Positions 33,107-41,057 of a stretch of DNA of 64,000 bases are shown here, in pieces. Numbering within the stretch: the first letter of the stretch is position 1; every line of letters starts with the position of its first letter. Location: contig NZ_VFQE01000001.1 in the NCBI RefSeq assembly GCF_006717095.1, forward strand, positions 3,844,001 through 3,908,000, given 5' to 3'. The stretch is from Blastococcus colisei. Its GTDB lineage: Bacteria > Actinomycetota > Actinomycetes > Mycobacteriales > Geodermatophilaceae. Both the position numbers and the translations under genes were made by a program. Under the pieces are notes generated by a model. That model was not told the DNA's origin. It did no database searches and saw only the letters and a program-made list of their open reading frames with translations.

Positions 33107-34858
33107 TCAGGTGGGGTCGGGGTCCTTCGGACCCTGGCGTGGGCCGGTGCCCCCGACCAACTCGCTGGCGTAGTGGCCCTTCCCCTTGCCGGCGTGCGCC
33201 TCGTCCTGCAGCCGCTGGAGGAGGTGCGGGTAGTGGGCCTCGAACGCCGGTCGCTCGGAACGGATCTTGGGGATCTCGACGAAGTTGTGCCGCGGCGGCG
33301 GGGACGACGTCGCCCACTCCAGCGAGTTGCCGGCCCCCCACGGATCGTCGCGCAGCGCGAGCTCCCCGTACTTCCAGGACTTCACCACGTTGTAGATGAA
33401 CGGGATGACCGAGGCGCCGAGGATGAACGACCCGATGGTCGACACCATGTTCAAGGCCGTGAAGGTGTCGGTCTCCAGGTAGTCCACGTAGCGGCGGGGC
33501 ATGCCCTCGCCGCCCAGCCAGTGCTGCACCAGGAAGGTGGTGTGGAAGCCGATGAAGGTCAGCCAGAACTGCAGCTTGCCCAGCCGCTCGTCCATCATCC
33601 GGCCGCACATCTTCGGGAACCAGAAGTAGATGCCCGCGTAGGCGGCGAAGACCACGGTGCCGAACACCACGTAGTGGAAGTGGGCGACGACGAAGTAGCT
33701 GTCGTTCACGTGCCAGTCCAGCGGCGGGCTGGCCAGCAGCACACCGGTGAGGCCGCCGAGCAGGAAGGTGACCATGAAGCCGATCGAGAACAGCATCGGC
33801 GTCTCGAAGGTCATCTGACCCCGCCACATCGTGCCGATCCAGTTGAAGAACTTGATCCCGGTGGGCACGGCGATCAGGTAGGTGAGGAAGGCGAAGAAGG
33901 GCAGCAGGACCGCGCCGGTGGCGTACATGTGGTGCGCCCACACCGCCAGCGACAGCGCGCCGATGGAGATGGTGGCGAAGACCATGCCCTTGTAGCCGAA
34001 CAGCGGCTTGCGGCTGAACACCGGGATGATCTCGGTGACGATGCCGAAGAACGGCAGCGCGATGATGTAGACCTCGGGGTGGCCGAAGAACCAGAACAGG
34101 TGCTGCCACAGCATCGGCCCGCCGTTCTCATCGGAGTAGATGAGGGCGTCGAGGTTGCGGTCGGCCAGCATGCCGAAGATGGCGGCGGTCAGGATCGGGA
34201 AGGCCAGCAGGACGAGCACGCTGGTGACCAGCGCGTTCCAGGTGAAGATCGGCATCCGGAAGAGCGTCATCCCGGGCGCGCGCAGGCAGACGATCGTGGT
34301 GATGAAGTTGACGCCACCCAGGATCGTGCCCAGGCCGCTGACGGCCAGGCCGGCGAACCACAGGTTCGCTCCGGGACCCGGCGAGTGCACGCCGTTGGAC
34401 AGCGGGGCGTAGGCATACCAGCCGAAGTCGGCGGCCCCGCCCGGGGTCAGGAAACCGGAGACCGCGATGAGGCTGCCGAAGAGGAACAGCCAGAAGGAGA
34501 AGGCGTTCAGCCGCGGGAACGCGACATCGGGAGCGCCGATCTGCAGCGGCATGATCAGGTTGCCGAACGCGAAGAACAGCGGCGTCGCGAACATCAGCAG
34601 CATGACCGTGCCGTGCATGGTCAGCAGCTGGTTGTACTGCTCCGGCGACAGGAACTGCAGCTCCGGCCGGGCGAGCTCGGCGCGCATCAGCAGCGCCATC
34701 AACCCGCCCCCGATGAAGAACGCGAACGAGGTGACCATGTACATCAGGCCGATGGTCTTGTGGTCGGTCGTCCGCAGCAGGTTGGACAGCCGCGAACCCT
34801 TGTCCGCCACGTGGACCGGACTCGGCCGACTCACGATGGGCGCCGGTGCAATCGTCAC
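33107..34858 (-). CDS. ctaD: Cytochrome c oxidase subunit I
   Basis: Catalytic subunit of the aa3 terminal oxidase. It is 583 residues with 12 membrane helices. Heme and copper ligands are visible: His in TMHGTVMLL, the His-Tyr pair in [12 protein letters not shown], and the two His of AHFHYVVFG. The C-terminal extension is cytoplasmic and charged. GTG 34858 lies seven bases after a TAAGCT -10 box. No other cta gene is adjacent; the assembly factor ctaG is 2.2 kb away on the same strand. Confidence 0.97.
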   Translation of the reverse strand: MTIAPAPIVSRPSPVHVADKGSRLSNLLRTTDHKTIGLMYMVTSFAFFIGGGLMALLMRAELARPELQFLSPEQYNQLLTMHGTVMLLMFATPLFFAFGNLIMPLQIGAPDVAFPRLNAFSFWLFLFGSLIAVSGFLTPGGAADFGWYAYAPLSNGVHSPGPGANLWFAGLAVSGLGTILGGVNFITTIVCLRAPGMTLFRMPIFTWNALVTSVLVLLAFPILTAAIFGMLADRNLDALIYSDENGGPMLWQHLFWFFGHPEVYIIALPFFGIVTEIIPVFSRKPLFGYKGMVFATISIGALSLAVWAHHMYATGAVLLPFFAFLTYLIAVPTGIKFFNWIGTMWRGQMTFETPMLFSIGFMVTFLLGGLTGVLLASPPLDWHVNDSYFVVAHFHYVVFGTVVFAAYAGIYFWFPKMCGRMMDERLGKLQFWLTFIGFHTTFLVQHWLGGEGMPRRYVDYLETDTFTALNMVSTIGSFILGASVIPFIYNVVKSWKYGELALRDDPWGAGNSLEWATSSPPPRHNFVEIPKIRSERPAFEAHYPHLLQRLQDEAHAGKGKGHYASELVGGTGPRQGPKDPDPT

Positions 34859-34865
34859 GCAGCGC

Positions 34866-34871
34866 AGCTTA
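34866..34871 (-). promoter_or_regulatory. -10 box of ctaD (leaderless)
   Basis: TAAGCT on the minus strand ends seven bases before GTG 34858. Confidence 0.55.
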
Positions 34872-35079
34872 GACGGTGCCCGTGCAGCAGCTCCGACCGA
34901 CGAGGGAGGCGCGCCGGTCGGTGTCCCTGCGTGCCGCGCCGACAGGGACGCGGACGTCGTTCTGTGACCTAGGACACGATAGCGCCGAGGCCCCGGTCGT
35001 CACCAGGGTCCGGGCCCGAGGGCGGCCCTACGATCCCGGCACCTCGTCCGCATCCGCGGACCAGCACCGGGAGGTCGGC

Positions 35080-35343
35080 GTGGACGTCGGCGGCATCGTG
35101 CTCACGCTGGCCATCGGCCTGGTGGCCGGACTCATCGCCCGCGCCGTCGTCCCCGGCAAGCAGGACCTCGGCATCATCGCCACGCTGGTGCTCGGCCTCA
35201 TCGGCTCCGTCGTCGGCAACCTGGTGGCCGGCCTGCTCCGCGACGGGCACGTGCAGTTCGACCTGGGCGGCTGGTGGGCCTCGATCCTCGGCGCCGTCCT
35301 CGTCCTGGCCCTCTACGTCGCCGTGGCCGGTCGCCGCCGGTAG
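35080..35343 (+). CDS. GlsB/YeaQ/YmgE family membrane protein
   Basis: An 87-residue protein with three helices and the family pattern GLVAGLIARAVVPGKQDLG, TLVLGLIGSVVGN and LGGWWASILGAVLVL. These transglycosylase-associated-type proteins are stress induced, but their action is unclear. GGGAGG lies five bases before GTG 35080. The last 31 bases overlap the convergent RlmA-like gene. Confidence 0.9.
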   Translation: MDVGGIVLTLAIGLVAGLIARAVVPGKQDLGIIATLVLGLIGSVVGNLVAGLLRDGHVQFDLGGWWASILGAVLVLALYVAVAGRRR

Positions 35344-36203
35344 GCGGTGACGTCGACCGAGACGGTGACGTCGACCGAGACGGTGACGTCGATCCGCTCG
35401 GGCAGCCTGGCCAGCCCGGCGTCGACCGCGGCCGGGGTCGTGTGCCGGGCGTGCGGCCCCATCCCGACCAGCGTGGCGGCGGCCGCCCGGGACAGTGACA
35501 GCTCCCACCGGTGCGTCGTGGCCCCGACCGGCTGCAGGTGCGGCTGCAGGGATGCCGCCAGGCGCGCGGCCTTGTCGGGATCCACCCGCAGGAGCTCCAG
35601 CGGGCCGACCAGTTCCCGCAGGTGCTCCGCCGCCGGGGTCACCACGACCAACCGGCCGTCCGGCCGGAGGACCCGGGCGATCTCCGGCCCGTTGCGCGGC
35701 GCGAAGACGACGAGGACCCGGTCGACGGCGTCGTCCCGCACCGGGAGCCGGGCCCAGCTGTCGGCGACGACCGCCACCGCGCGCTCGTGCGCCCGGGCCG
35801 CCCGGCGGGCGGCGTAGGGCGAGGAGTCCAGCACCACACCCACCGCGTCGGGCAGGCGGTCCAGCACACCGGCCAGGTGGTGCCCGGTTCCACCGCCGAG
35901 GTCGAGCAGGGAGGCGGGGACCCCGCCCGCCTCCACCGCATCGGCCACCGCCGCGGTGATCCCGGCGTAGTGACCCACCTCGAGGAAGGCCACCCGGTCG
36001 GCGACCATGGCTGCCGAGTCCCCCGACGGTGCCCGGTGCCCGGGCGGCAGCAGCGTGACGTGTCCCTGGCGGGCCCGGTCGAACGCGTGGCCCTCGTCGC
36101 AGCGCAGACCCGAGTCGTCCGGCAGCGCCTCCAGCGCCCGCCCGCACACCGGGCAGGCCAGCAGGGCGACGGCCCGCCGGTCCAGCGTCGGGCGCGGGCT
36201 CAC
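35313..36203 (-). CDS. RlmA-like 23S rRNA (guanine-N1) methyltransferase
   Basis: A 296-residue methyltransferase with an N-terminal zinc finger (CPVCG, then RCDEGHAFDRARQGHVTLL) and a class I SAM domain (LLDLGGGTGHH, VVLDSS). This domain order is typical of RlmA(I)/RlmA(II); the tylosin-resistance TlrB type is a relative. The C-terminus is oddly repetitive: VDVTVS repeats coded by an 18-bp tandem repeat. GTG 36203 overlaps the TGA of the gene downstream in the operon (metallophosphoesterase is upstream in position 36200 end). Confidence 0.88.
   Translation of the reverse strand: MSPRPTLDRRAVALLACPVCGRALEALPDDSGLRCDEGHAFDRARQGHVTLLPPGHRAPSGDSAAMVADRVAFLEVGHYAGITAAVADAVEAGGVPASLLDLGGGTGHHLAGVLDRLPDAVGVVLDSSPYAARRAARAHERAVAVVADSWARLPVRDDAVDRVLVVFAPRNGPEIARVLRPDGRLVVVTPAAEHLRELVGPLELLRVDPDKAARLAASLQPHLQPVGATTHRWELSLSRAAAATLVGMGPHARHTTPAAVDAGLARLPERIDVTVSVDVTVSVDVTAYRRRPATAT
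35345..35393. repeat. 18-bp coding tandem repeat at the end of the RlmA-like gene
   Basis: About 2.6 copies of an 18-base unit (CGGTGACGTCGACCGAGA) encode the VDVTVS repeats. The unit sits immediately beyond the convergent GlsB gene's stop at 35343. Confidence 0.8.
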
Positions 36204-36715
36204 CGCCGCGGCGGAACGGCGTGGAAGACGACGTCCCGCAGCTTCCCGTCGTCGGCGACGGCGGTGACGTAGGTGCCGTGCGGCTGGCGGCGTCGATCGG
36301 TGGGCGAGCCGGGGTTGAGCAGCCGCAGCCCGGAGGCCGCGGTGGTGTCCCAGGGGATGTGGCTGTGCCCGAACACCAGGACGTCGGTGCCGGGGAAGCG
36401 GGCCGCGCAGCGCAGCTCCCGCCCCTTGGCATCACCGGTCTCGTGGACGACGGCGAAGCGGATGCCCTCGAACTCGGTGCGCGCGATCTCGGGGAGACGC
36501 TCGCGGAGGGGTCCGTGGTCGTTGTTGCCGTACACCGCCACGAGCCGCCGCGAGCGGGCCTCGAACAGGTCGAGCAGGGCCGCGTCCACCCAGTCGCCGG
36601 CGTGGATCACGACGTCCGCCTCGGAGATCGCCGTCCACAGGGCATGAGGCAGGTCACGCGCGCGCTTCGGGACGTGCGTGTCCGAGGTGAACACCAGCGA
36701 AACAGGCACGACCAC
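36200..36715 (-). CDS. Metallophosphoesterase, YfcE-like
   Basis: A 171-residue calcineurin-type phosphoesterase. Metal motifs are FTSDTHVPKR (Asp-x-His), IHAGDWVD (GD), VYGNNDHG (GNxD), VVHE (His) and VFGHSHIPW (GHxH). These enzymes cleave small phosphodiesters. GTG 36715 is taken as start; 36709 is an alternative. Its stop overlaps the GTG of the RlmA-like gene (GTGA), so the two are translationally coupled. Confidence 0.9.
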   Translation of the reverse strand: MVVPVSLVFTSDTHVPKRARDLPHALWTAISEADVVIHAGDWVDAALLDLFEARSRRLVAVYGNNDHGPLRERLPEIARTEFEGIRFAVVHETGDAKGRELRCAARFPGTDVLVFGHSHIPWDTTAASGLRLLNPGSPTDRRRQPHGTYVTAVADDGKLRDVVFHAVPPRR

Positions 36716-36785
36716 ATGGTTGCAGGCCGCTACGTTCTCTCCCCGCCGGCGATCCGGCTCGATCCGCACGACCTGAGGACCTCCC

Positions 36786-36968
36786 GTGACCGAACCTCCC
36801 CGCTACCCCGCTGCGCCGGTCGGCCTGGCCGCGCAGGTGGAGGGCTACACCACCGCGTTCAGGTGGGCGGCCGCGCTGCTGCTGCTCGGTGCCGTCGTCG
36901 CGGTGGGGGTCCTGATCAAGGTGACCAGGGACGACCTGCCGGCCGAGATGGTGGTGCACGCGGGGTAG
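36786..36968 (+). CDS. Short membrane protein, possible remnant of an MFS exporter
   Basis: A 60-residue frame with one hydrophobic helix (about 27-45). The sequence QVEGYTTAFRWAAALLLLGA resembles the last helix of DHA2 (EmrB/QacA) exporters, and the polar end LPAEMVVHAG resembles their C-termini. It may be the tail of a decayed transporter that kept or gained a start (GTG after GAGGACCTCCC), or a genuine small protein. Two hairpins follow its stop. Confidence 0.5.
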   Translation: MTEPPRYPAAPVGLAAQVEGYTTAFRWAAALLLLGAVVAVGVLIKVTRDDLPAEMVVHAG

Positions 36969-36974
36969 CGCTGA

Positions 36975-37033
36975 TGATCAGGTTCCCTGATCACGATGGG
37001 ACCTCCCTCGCGGTCGACACCGAGGGAGGACCC
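36975..37033. terminator. Two hairpins after the short membrane gene
   Basis: TGATCAGG-TTC-CCTGATCA (36975-36993) is followed by a 12-bp stem with one A-A mismatch (GGGACCTCCCTCG to CGAGGGAGGACCC, 36998-37033) with loop CGGTCGACAC. The second resembles the terminator at 31669-31704 and separates this gene from convergent ctaG. Confidence 0.7.
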
Positions 37034-37062
37034 CATACGGCGAGGGAGGACGAACGCCGGCG

Positions 37063-38022
37063 TCAGCCGTTCCGTTCGGCGAGTGCGCGCAGCCGGGCGT
37101 TGTAGGCCTCGAGCTCGGCGTTCCCGTCCCGGTCGGCGGCCCGGTCCAGCGCCTTGGCCCGCCGGTCGTCAGAGCCGGCCCACGAGAAGAAGACGACGGC
37201 CAGGACCAGGACGGTCGGCAGCTCGCCGAACGCCCACACGATGCCGCCGGCTTCGCCCTGATCCCGGAGCGGGTCGACGCCCCAGCCGGCCGGGGGCTGG
37301 GCAAACGTGTCGACGACCAGTGAGCCGGCCATCATGATCGCGACGCCGAAGAAGGCGTGGAACGGCACCGGCAGGAAGAGCTCGAGCATCCGCCCGGGGT
37401 GGCTCAGCGTCCGCGGCCACGGGTCCTGCCCCACGATCGGCCCGAAGAACAGCAGCCCGGTGACGACGAAGTGGGCCAGCATCAGCTGGTGCCCGGCCGG
37501 GTTGGACATGAGCGCGTCGAAGAGCGGCGTGAAGTAGACGCCGTAGAGGCTCGCGATGAACAGCGGGATCGTGAAGAGCGGGGAGGCGAGGAACCGCGCC
37601 AGCCGGCTGTGCAGCCCATTGAGCAACAGGGCTCGCGGGACCCCCGCCGCACCGTGGCCCCGGGGCAGGGTCCGCAGCGCCAGGGTGACCGGCGCGGCGA
37701 TGAGGAGCAGCAGCGGCGTGATCAGCGACAGAACCATGTGCTGGGTCATGTGGACGCTGAACAGCACCATGCTGTAGCCGTTGAACCAGGTGCCGGTGAC
37801 GGCGAACAGCGAGGCAGTGCCGCCGATCCAGGCGAGCACCCGCCACCACGGCCAGGAGACGCCGGTCCGCCGCAGCCGCACCACGGCGCCCAGGTACACC
37901 AGCAGTCCGACGACGCTCAGGACGGCGAGGACCGACCACGGGTCCAGGTGCGGGAGGAACATCCGTCCCCACGTCGGCGGCTCGGCGGGCACCCACATGC
38001 CCGAGTGGTGCCCGTGCTCCAC
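37063..38022 (-). CDS. ctaG: Cytochrome c oxidase assembly protein, caa3 CtaG type
   Basis: A 319-residue polytopic membrane protein (about seven helices) of the actinobacterial/Bacillus CtaG family needed for copper insertion or assembly of oxidase. SVHMTQHMVLS, LAHFVVTGLLFFGP and PFHAFFG carry conserved His. GTG 38022 is chosen because AGGAGGAG is four bases upstream. The first residues are His-rich (EHGHHSG), a possible copper contact. It lies near ctaD. Confidence 0.9.
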   Translation of the reverse strand: MEHGHHSGMWVPAEPPTWGRMFLPHLDPWSVLAVLSVVGLLVYLGAVVRLRRTGVSWPWWRVLAWIGGTASLFAVTGTWFNGYSMVLFSVHMTQHMVLSLITPLLLLIAAPVTLALRTLPRGHGAAGVPRALLLNGLHSRLARFLASPLFTIPLFIASLYGVYFTPLFDALMSNPAGHQLMLAHFVVTGLLFFGPIVGQDPWPRTLSHPGRMLELFLPVPFHAFFGVAIMMAGSLVVDTFAQPPAGWGVDPLRDQGEAGGIVWAFGELPTVLVLAVVFFSWAGSDDRRAKALDRAADRDGNAELEAYNARLRALAERNG

Positions 38023-38143
38023 CGACTCCTCCTGACCGCTGCCGTCGCTGCTGCTCCACTGTCCCACCCCCGGCGGCCGGGCGGTGGCCCCCGTGCAGGG
38101 GGTCGCCGCGAGCCTGCGAGGGGCGGGGAAGAGGCAGCCTTCT

Positions 38144-39061
38144 TCAGTCGTGGACCGGCGACTCGTGCCCCGCGTGCGCCTCCGCCTCCAACTGGAACGT
38201 GCAGTGCTCCATGTCGAAGTGCTCCCCGAGGCACTCGCACAGCGCGTCGAGGACCCGGCCGCCGTGCCCGGCGGCCAGCGCCTCCTCGGTGACGACCACG
38301 TGCGCGGAGAGGACCGGCGACCCGGAGGTGATCGTCCAGGCGTGCAGGTCGTGGACCCCGAGGACGCCGTCGATCCCCAGGATGTGGGTGCGCACGACGT
38401 CCAGGTCGACGCCCCGGGGTGCGGCCTCGAGCAGGACGTCGAGCGCCTCGCGGAGCAGGCGCCAGGCACGGGGCACCACCAGGACCCCGATCACGGCCGA
38501 GGCGATGATGTCCGCAGGCGTCCAGCCGGTCGTCAGGATGACGACGGCGGCCACGATCACGGCGACCGATCCGAGGGCGTCGGCGAGCACCTCCAGGTAG
38601 GCGCCCCTCAGGTTCAGCGACGCGTCGCGCCCGCGGTGCAGCACCGCCAGGGAGCCGAGGTTCACGACCAGGCCGACGGCGGCGACGACCAGCATCAGGC
38701 CGGACCCGATCTCGGGCGGCTCCCCGATCCGGCGCACCGCCTCGACGAGGACGTAACCGGCGACCACGAGGAGCAGCAGACCGTTGGCGACGGCGGCGAG
38801 GATCTCGACCCGCTGCCAGCCGAAGGTGCGGCGGCCCCGCGCGGGCCGCTGGGCGAGACTCACCGCTGCCAGGGCGAGGGCGATCCCGGCCGCGTCGGTG
38901 GCCATGTGGCCGGCATCGGCCAGCAGCGCGAGGGAGCCCGACAGCAGGCCCCCGACGATCTCGGCGGCCATGACGCCGAGGGTCAGGGCGAGGACGACCG
39001 CCAGGCGGCGGCGATGGCCTCCTGCCGCGGTTCCCGGCGCGTGCGTGTGCCCGTGCCCCAC
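38144..39061 (-). CDS. Cation diffusion facilitator (CDF) metal exporter
   Basis: A 305-residue six-helix exporter of the CzcD/ZitB type. The His-rich N-terminus GHGHTHAPG, LLADAGHMATDAAG (TM2 metal site HxxxD) and LEVLADALGSVAVI (TM5 DxxxD) support Zn/Co/Cd efflux; the C-terminal domain ends EAHAGHESPVHD. GGGGAGG precedes GTG 39061. It is on the same strand as ctaG, 122 bases upstream. Confidence 0.93.
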   Translation of the reverse strand: MGHGHTHAPGTAAGGHRRRLAVVLALTLGVMAAEIVGGLLSGSLALLADAGHMATDAAGIALALAAVSLAQRPARGRRTFGWQRVEILAAVANGLLLLVVAGYVLVEAVRRIGEPPEIGSGLMLVVAAVGLVVNLGSLAVLHRGRDASLNLRGAYLEVLADALGSVAVIVAAVVILTTGWTPADIIASAVIGVLVVPRAWRLLREALDVLLEAAPRGVDLDVVRTHILGIDGVLGVHDLHAWTITSGSPVLSAHVVVTEEALAAGHGGRVLDALCECLGEHFDMEHCTFQLEAEAHAGHESPVHD

Positions 39062-39158
39062 CGTTCGCCTCCCCCCACCGACTCCTGAGGGCAGTCTCCC
39101 CCAACGCCGGCACCCCCCGCCGGGAGGCCGGCAGGGGGCGTCAGCGTTGCGGCGGAGC

Positions 39159-40769
39159 TCAGATGGCGACGCCGCGCTCCCGGAGCCACGGCAGCGGGTC
39201 GATCTTCTGGCCGTCGAGTCCGCCGACGTGCACCTCGAAGTGCAGGTGCGGACCGGTGGACTGGCCGCGGTTGCCCAGCAGCGCGATGGTGTCGCCCGCG
39301 CGGACGACCTGACCGGCCTCGACCAGGATCGAGTCCATGTGGCCGTAGACGGTGACGTCGCCGTTCTCGTGCTGGATGTACACGGCGAGGCCGAAGCCAC
39401 TGGCCGGGCCGGCCTCGAGCACGACGCCGTCCATGACCGCGTACTCGGGGGTCTGCATGGGCGCCGCGAGGTCGATGCCCGCGTGGAGGGTGCCCCAGCG
39501 GGGACCGAACTGGCTGGTGAGGCGCGCTCCCTGGACCGGGAGGACGGCCTTGGGGCGGGCGGCCTCGGCCGCCGCCTCGGCGGCGACCCGGTCGGCCTCG
39601 GCCTGGACCTGGGCGGCCGCCGCCTGCTCGGCGTCGCGGACGCTGCGGCTGGCCGCCAGGTCCCCGAGAAGCTCCGCCGCGTCGGTGTCGGTGATGGCCT
39701 CGGCCGGCGTCGCCTCGATGCCGAGTTCCTCCGCGACGCTCACCGAGTGGCTCATCGTGGCGGTTGCCTGAGCGGCGGGCTCGGTGGTCGTGACCGCGCT
39801 GATGCTCATGGCGCCGACCAGGGCCGCCGCCAGGTACAGGGCCGGATGACGGCCGATCGACGGCGGCCGGCGACGCATGAAGCGCGCCCCCCGACGTCCG
39901 GTCGGGTCGGCCACCGCCGTCCCGGTGGTGGGGGCGGGCTGCGCGGCGGCAATCGCCTCGGACGACTCGGCCGGCGACGCGAGGACCTGCACCGCGGGAA
40001 CGGTGCGCTTGTGGGGCGTCGGCCGGACCCGGGTGGGCTCGCCTGCCGTCGCGACGGTGCCGGCCGTCGCGGTCTTCTGCGCGGCCGGAGCAGCCTTCGC
40101 CGTGGCGGCCTCGGCGGCAGTGGCGGGCTTCCCAGCGGGGGCGGCCTTCGCAGCGGTCGTCTTGGCCGCGGCAGCGGGCTTCGCGGTGGTCGCGGCCTTG
40201 GTCGTGCGCTTGGTCGCGGCGGCAGGCTTCGCGGCCGGAGCAGCCTTCGCCGTGGCGGCCTCGGCGGCAGTGGCGGGCTTCCCAGCGGGGGCGGCCTTCG
40301 CAGCGGTCGTCTTGGCCGCGGCAGCGGGCTTCGCGGTGGTCGCGGCCTTGGTCGTGCGCTTGGTCGCGGCGGCAGCCTTGGCGGCGGTGGCGGCCTTGAC
40401 GGTGGCGGACTTGGCCGTGACCGCCTTCTCCGACGCCGCCTTGGTGGTCGCCGCCTTGACCGTCGCGGCCTTGGCCGAGGCGACCTTCCTGGTCGCCGTC
40501 CCGGCAGCCTTGGCGCGAGCGCCCAGCGTGCCGGCGGCCTCGGCACCGGTGGTGCGAGGGGTGCGACCTGCGGCGGCCGTGGCACCGGTGGTCGTCTGGG
40601 TGGACCCGGAGCGCTTCGCCGTCCCCTGGCGCTGCGTCGGGACCGAGCTGGTCGCCTCCTCGACAGCCGGCCGGCGCGAGGTCCCGCGGGCCGTGGCGAG
40701 GGTCGAAGCGGACCCGGTCTCGGGCTCCGATCCCTCGGCGAGGAGGCGGTCCTGGTGGAGCGAGCTCAT
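39159..40769 (-). CDS. M23 metallopeptidase with a histone-H1-like cytosolic tail
   Basis: A 536-residue predicted single-pass membrane protein. Residues 1-300 are a Lys/Ala/Thr-rich low-complexity tail (AAK, TTKAATTAK units) like histone H1 or the HupB tail, containing a 50-residue tandem duplication. A basic patch (RRGARFMRRR) and one helix (about 325-345, PALYLAAALVGAMS) follow. The C-terminus is an M23 (LytM) domain: FGPRWGTLHAGIDL, VYGHMDS and GPHLHFEVH hold the zinc ligands. By the positive-inside rule the tail is cytosolic and the peptidase outside, where it would cut peptide cross-links. It might bind nucleic acid or be disordered spacer. Confidence 0.88.
   Translation of the reverse strand: MSSLHQDRLLAEGSEPETGSASTLATARGTSRRPAVEEATSSVPTQRQGTAKRSGSTQTTTGATAAAGRTPRTTGAEAAGTLGARAKAAGTATRKVASAKAATVKAATTKAASEKAVTAKSATVKAATAAKAAAATKRTTKAATTAKPAAAAKTTAAKAAPAGKPATAAEAATAKAAPAAKPAAATKRTTKAATTAKPAAAAKTTAAKAAPAGKPATAAEAATAKAAPAAQKTATAGTVATAGEPTRVRPTPHKRTVPAVQVLASPAESSEAIAAAQPAPTTGTAVADPTGRRGARFMRRRPPSIGRHPALYLAAALVGAMSISAVTTTEPAAQATATMSHSVSVAEELGIEATPAEAITDTDAAELLGDLAASRSVRDAEQAAAAQVQAEADRVAAEAAAEAARPKAVLPVQGARLTSQFGPRWGTLHAGIDLAAPMQTPEYAVMDGVVLEAGPASGFGLAVYIQHENGDVTVYGHMDSILVEAGQVVRAGDTIALLGNRGQSTGPHLHFEVHVGGLDGQKIDPLPWLRERGVAI
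40081..40375. repeat. 150-bp tandem duplication inside the M23 peptidase gene
   Basis: 40081-40225 and 40231-40375 are identical over 145 bases with a 150-base period, so one 50-residue unit is duplicated in frame. The lack of even silent differences marks a recent event. Confidence 0.95.
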
Positions 40770-40839
40770 GCACCTGACTTCCGTTGGCGGACATTCCACG
40801 TGCACTCCCGGGGAGAGGAGCGGGGCCCATGTAAACACG

Positions 40840-40856
40840 TCGTGATGTTTTCGTGA
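40840..40856. promoter_or_regulatory. Direct repeat TCGTGA-N5-TCGTGA upstream of the M23 gene
   Basis: Two TCGTGA hexamers with an 11-base period lie about 70 bases upstream of the M23 start, a layout typical of OmpR-family sites (for example MtrA, which controls wall peptidases in other actinobacteria). The rest of the 288-base gap (40770-41057) holds the two divergent promoters; I see no riboswitch or small gene in it. Confidence 0.35.
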
Positions 40857-41057
40857 CCTGGCCGCCTGGGTATTCACCTGCAGTTTTGTGTCCTGGGCCA
40901 CCAGAACGCACGGATGTAGTTCCGCAGCGCGTGCTCGTTTGGATACAGAGCGTCATCGCCACGCCTCGATTTGTTGAAAGTGGCGCGATCCAAGTCACGG
41001 AGGGGCAGGAGTGCCTCCAAGGGGGCCGAACCGCGGCCCGATCGAGGGAGTCGAGAC

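Noticed and set aside
40770-41057. Possible c-di-AMP (ydaO-type) riboswitch before the M23 gene, as known for actinobacterial wall hydrolases
   Set aside because: I could not find the conserved riboswitch cores; only a short leader and direct repeats are visible.
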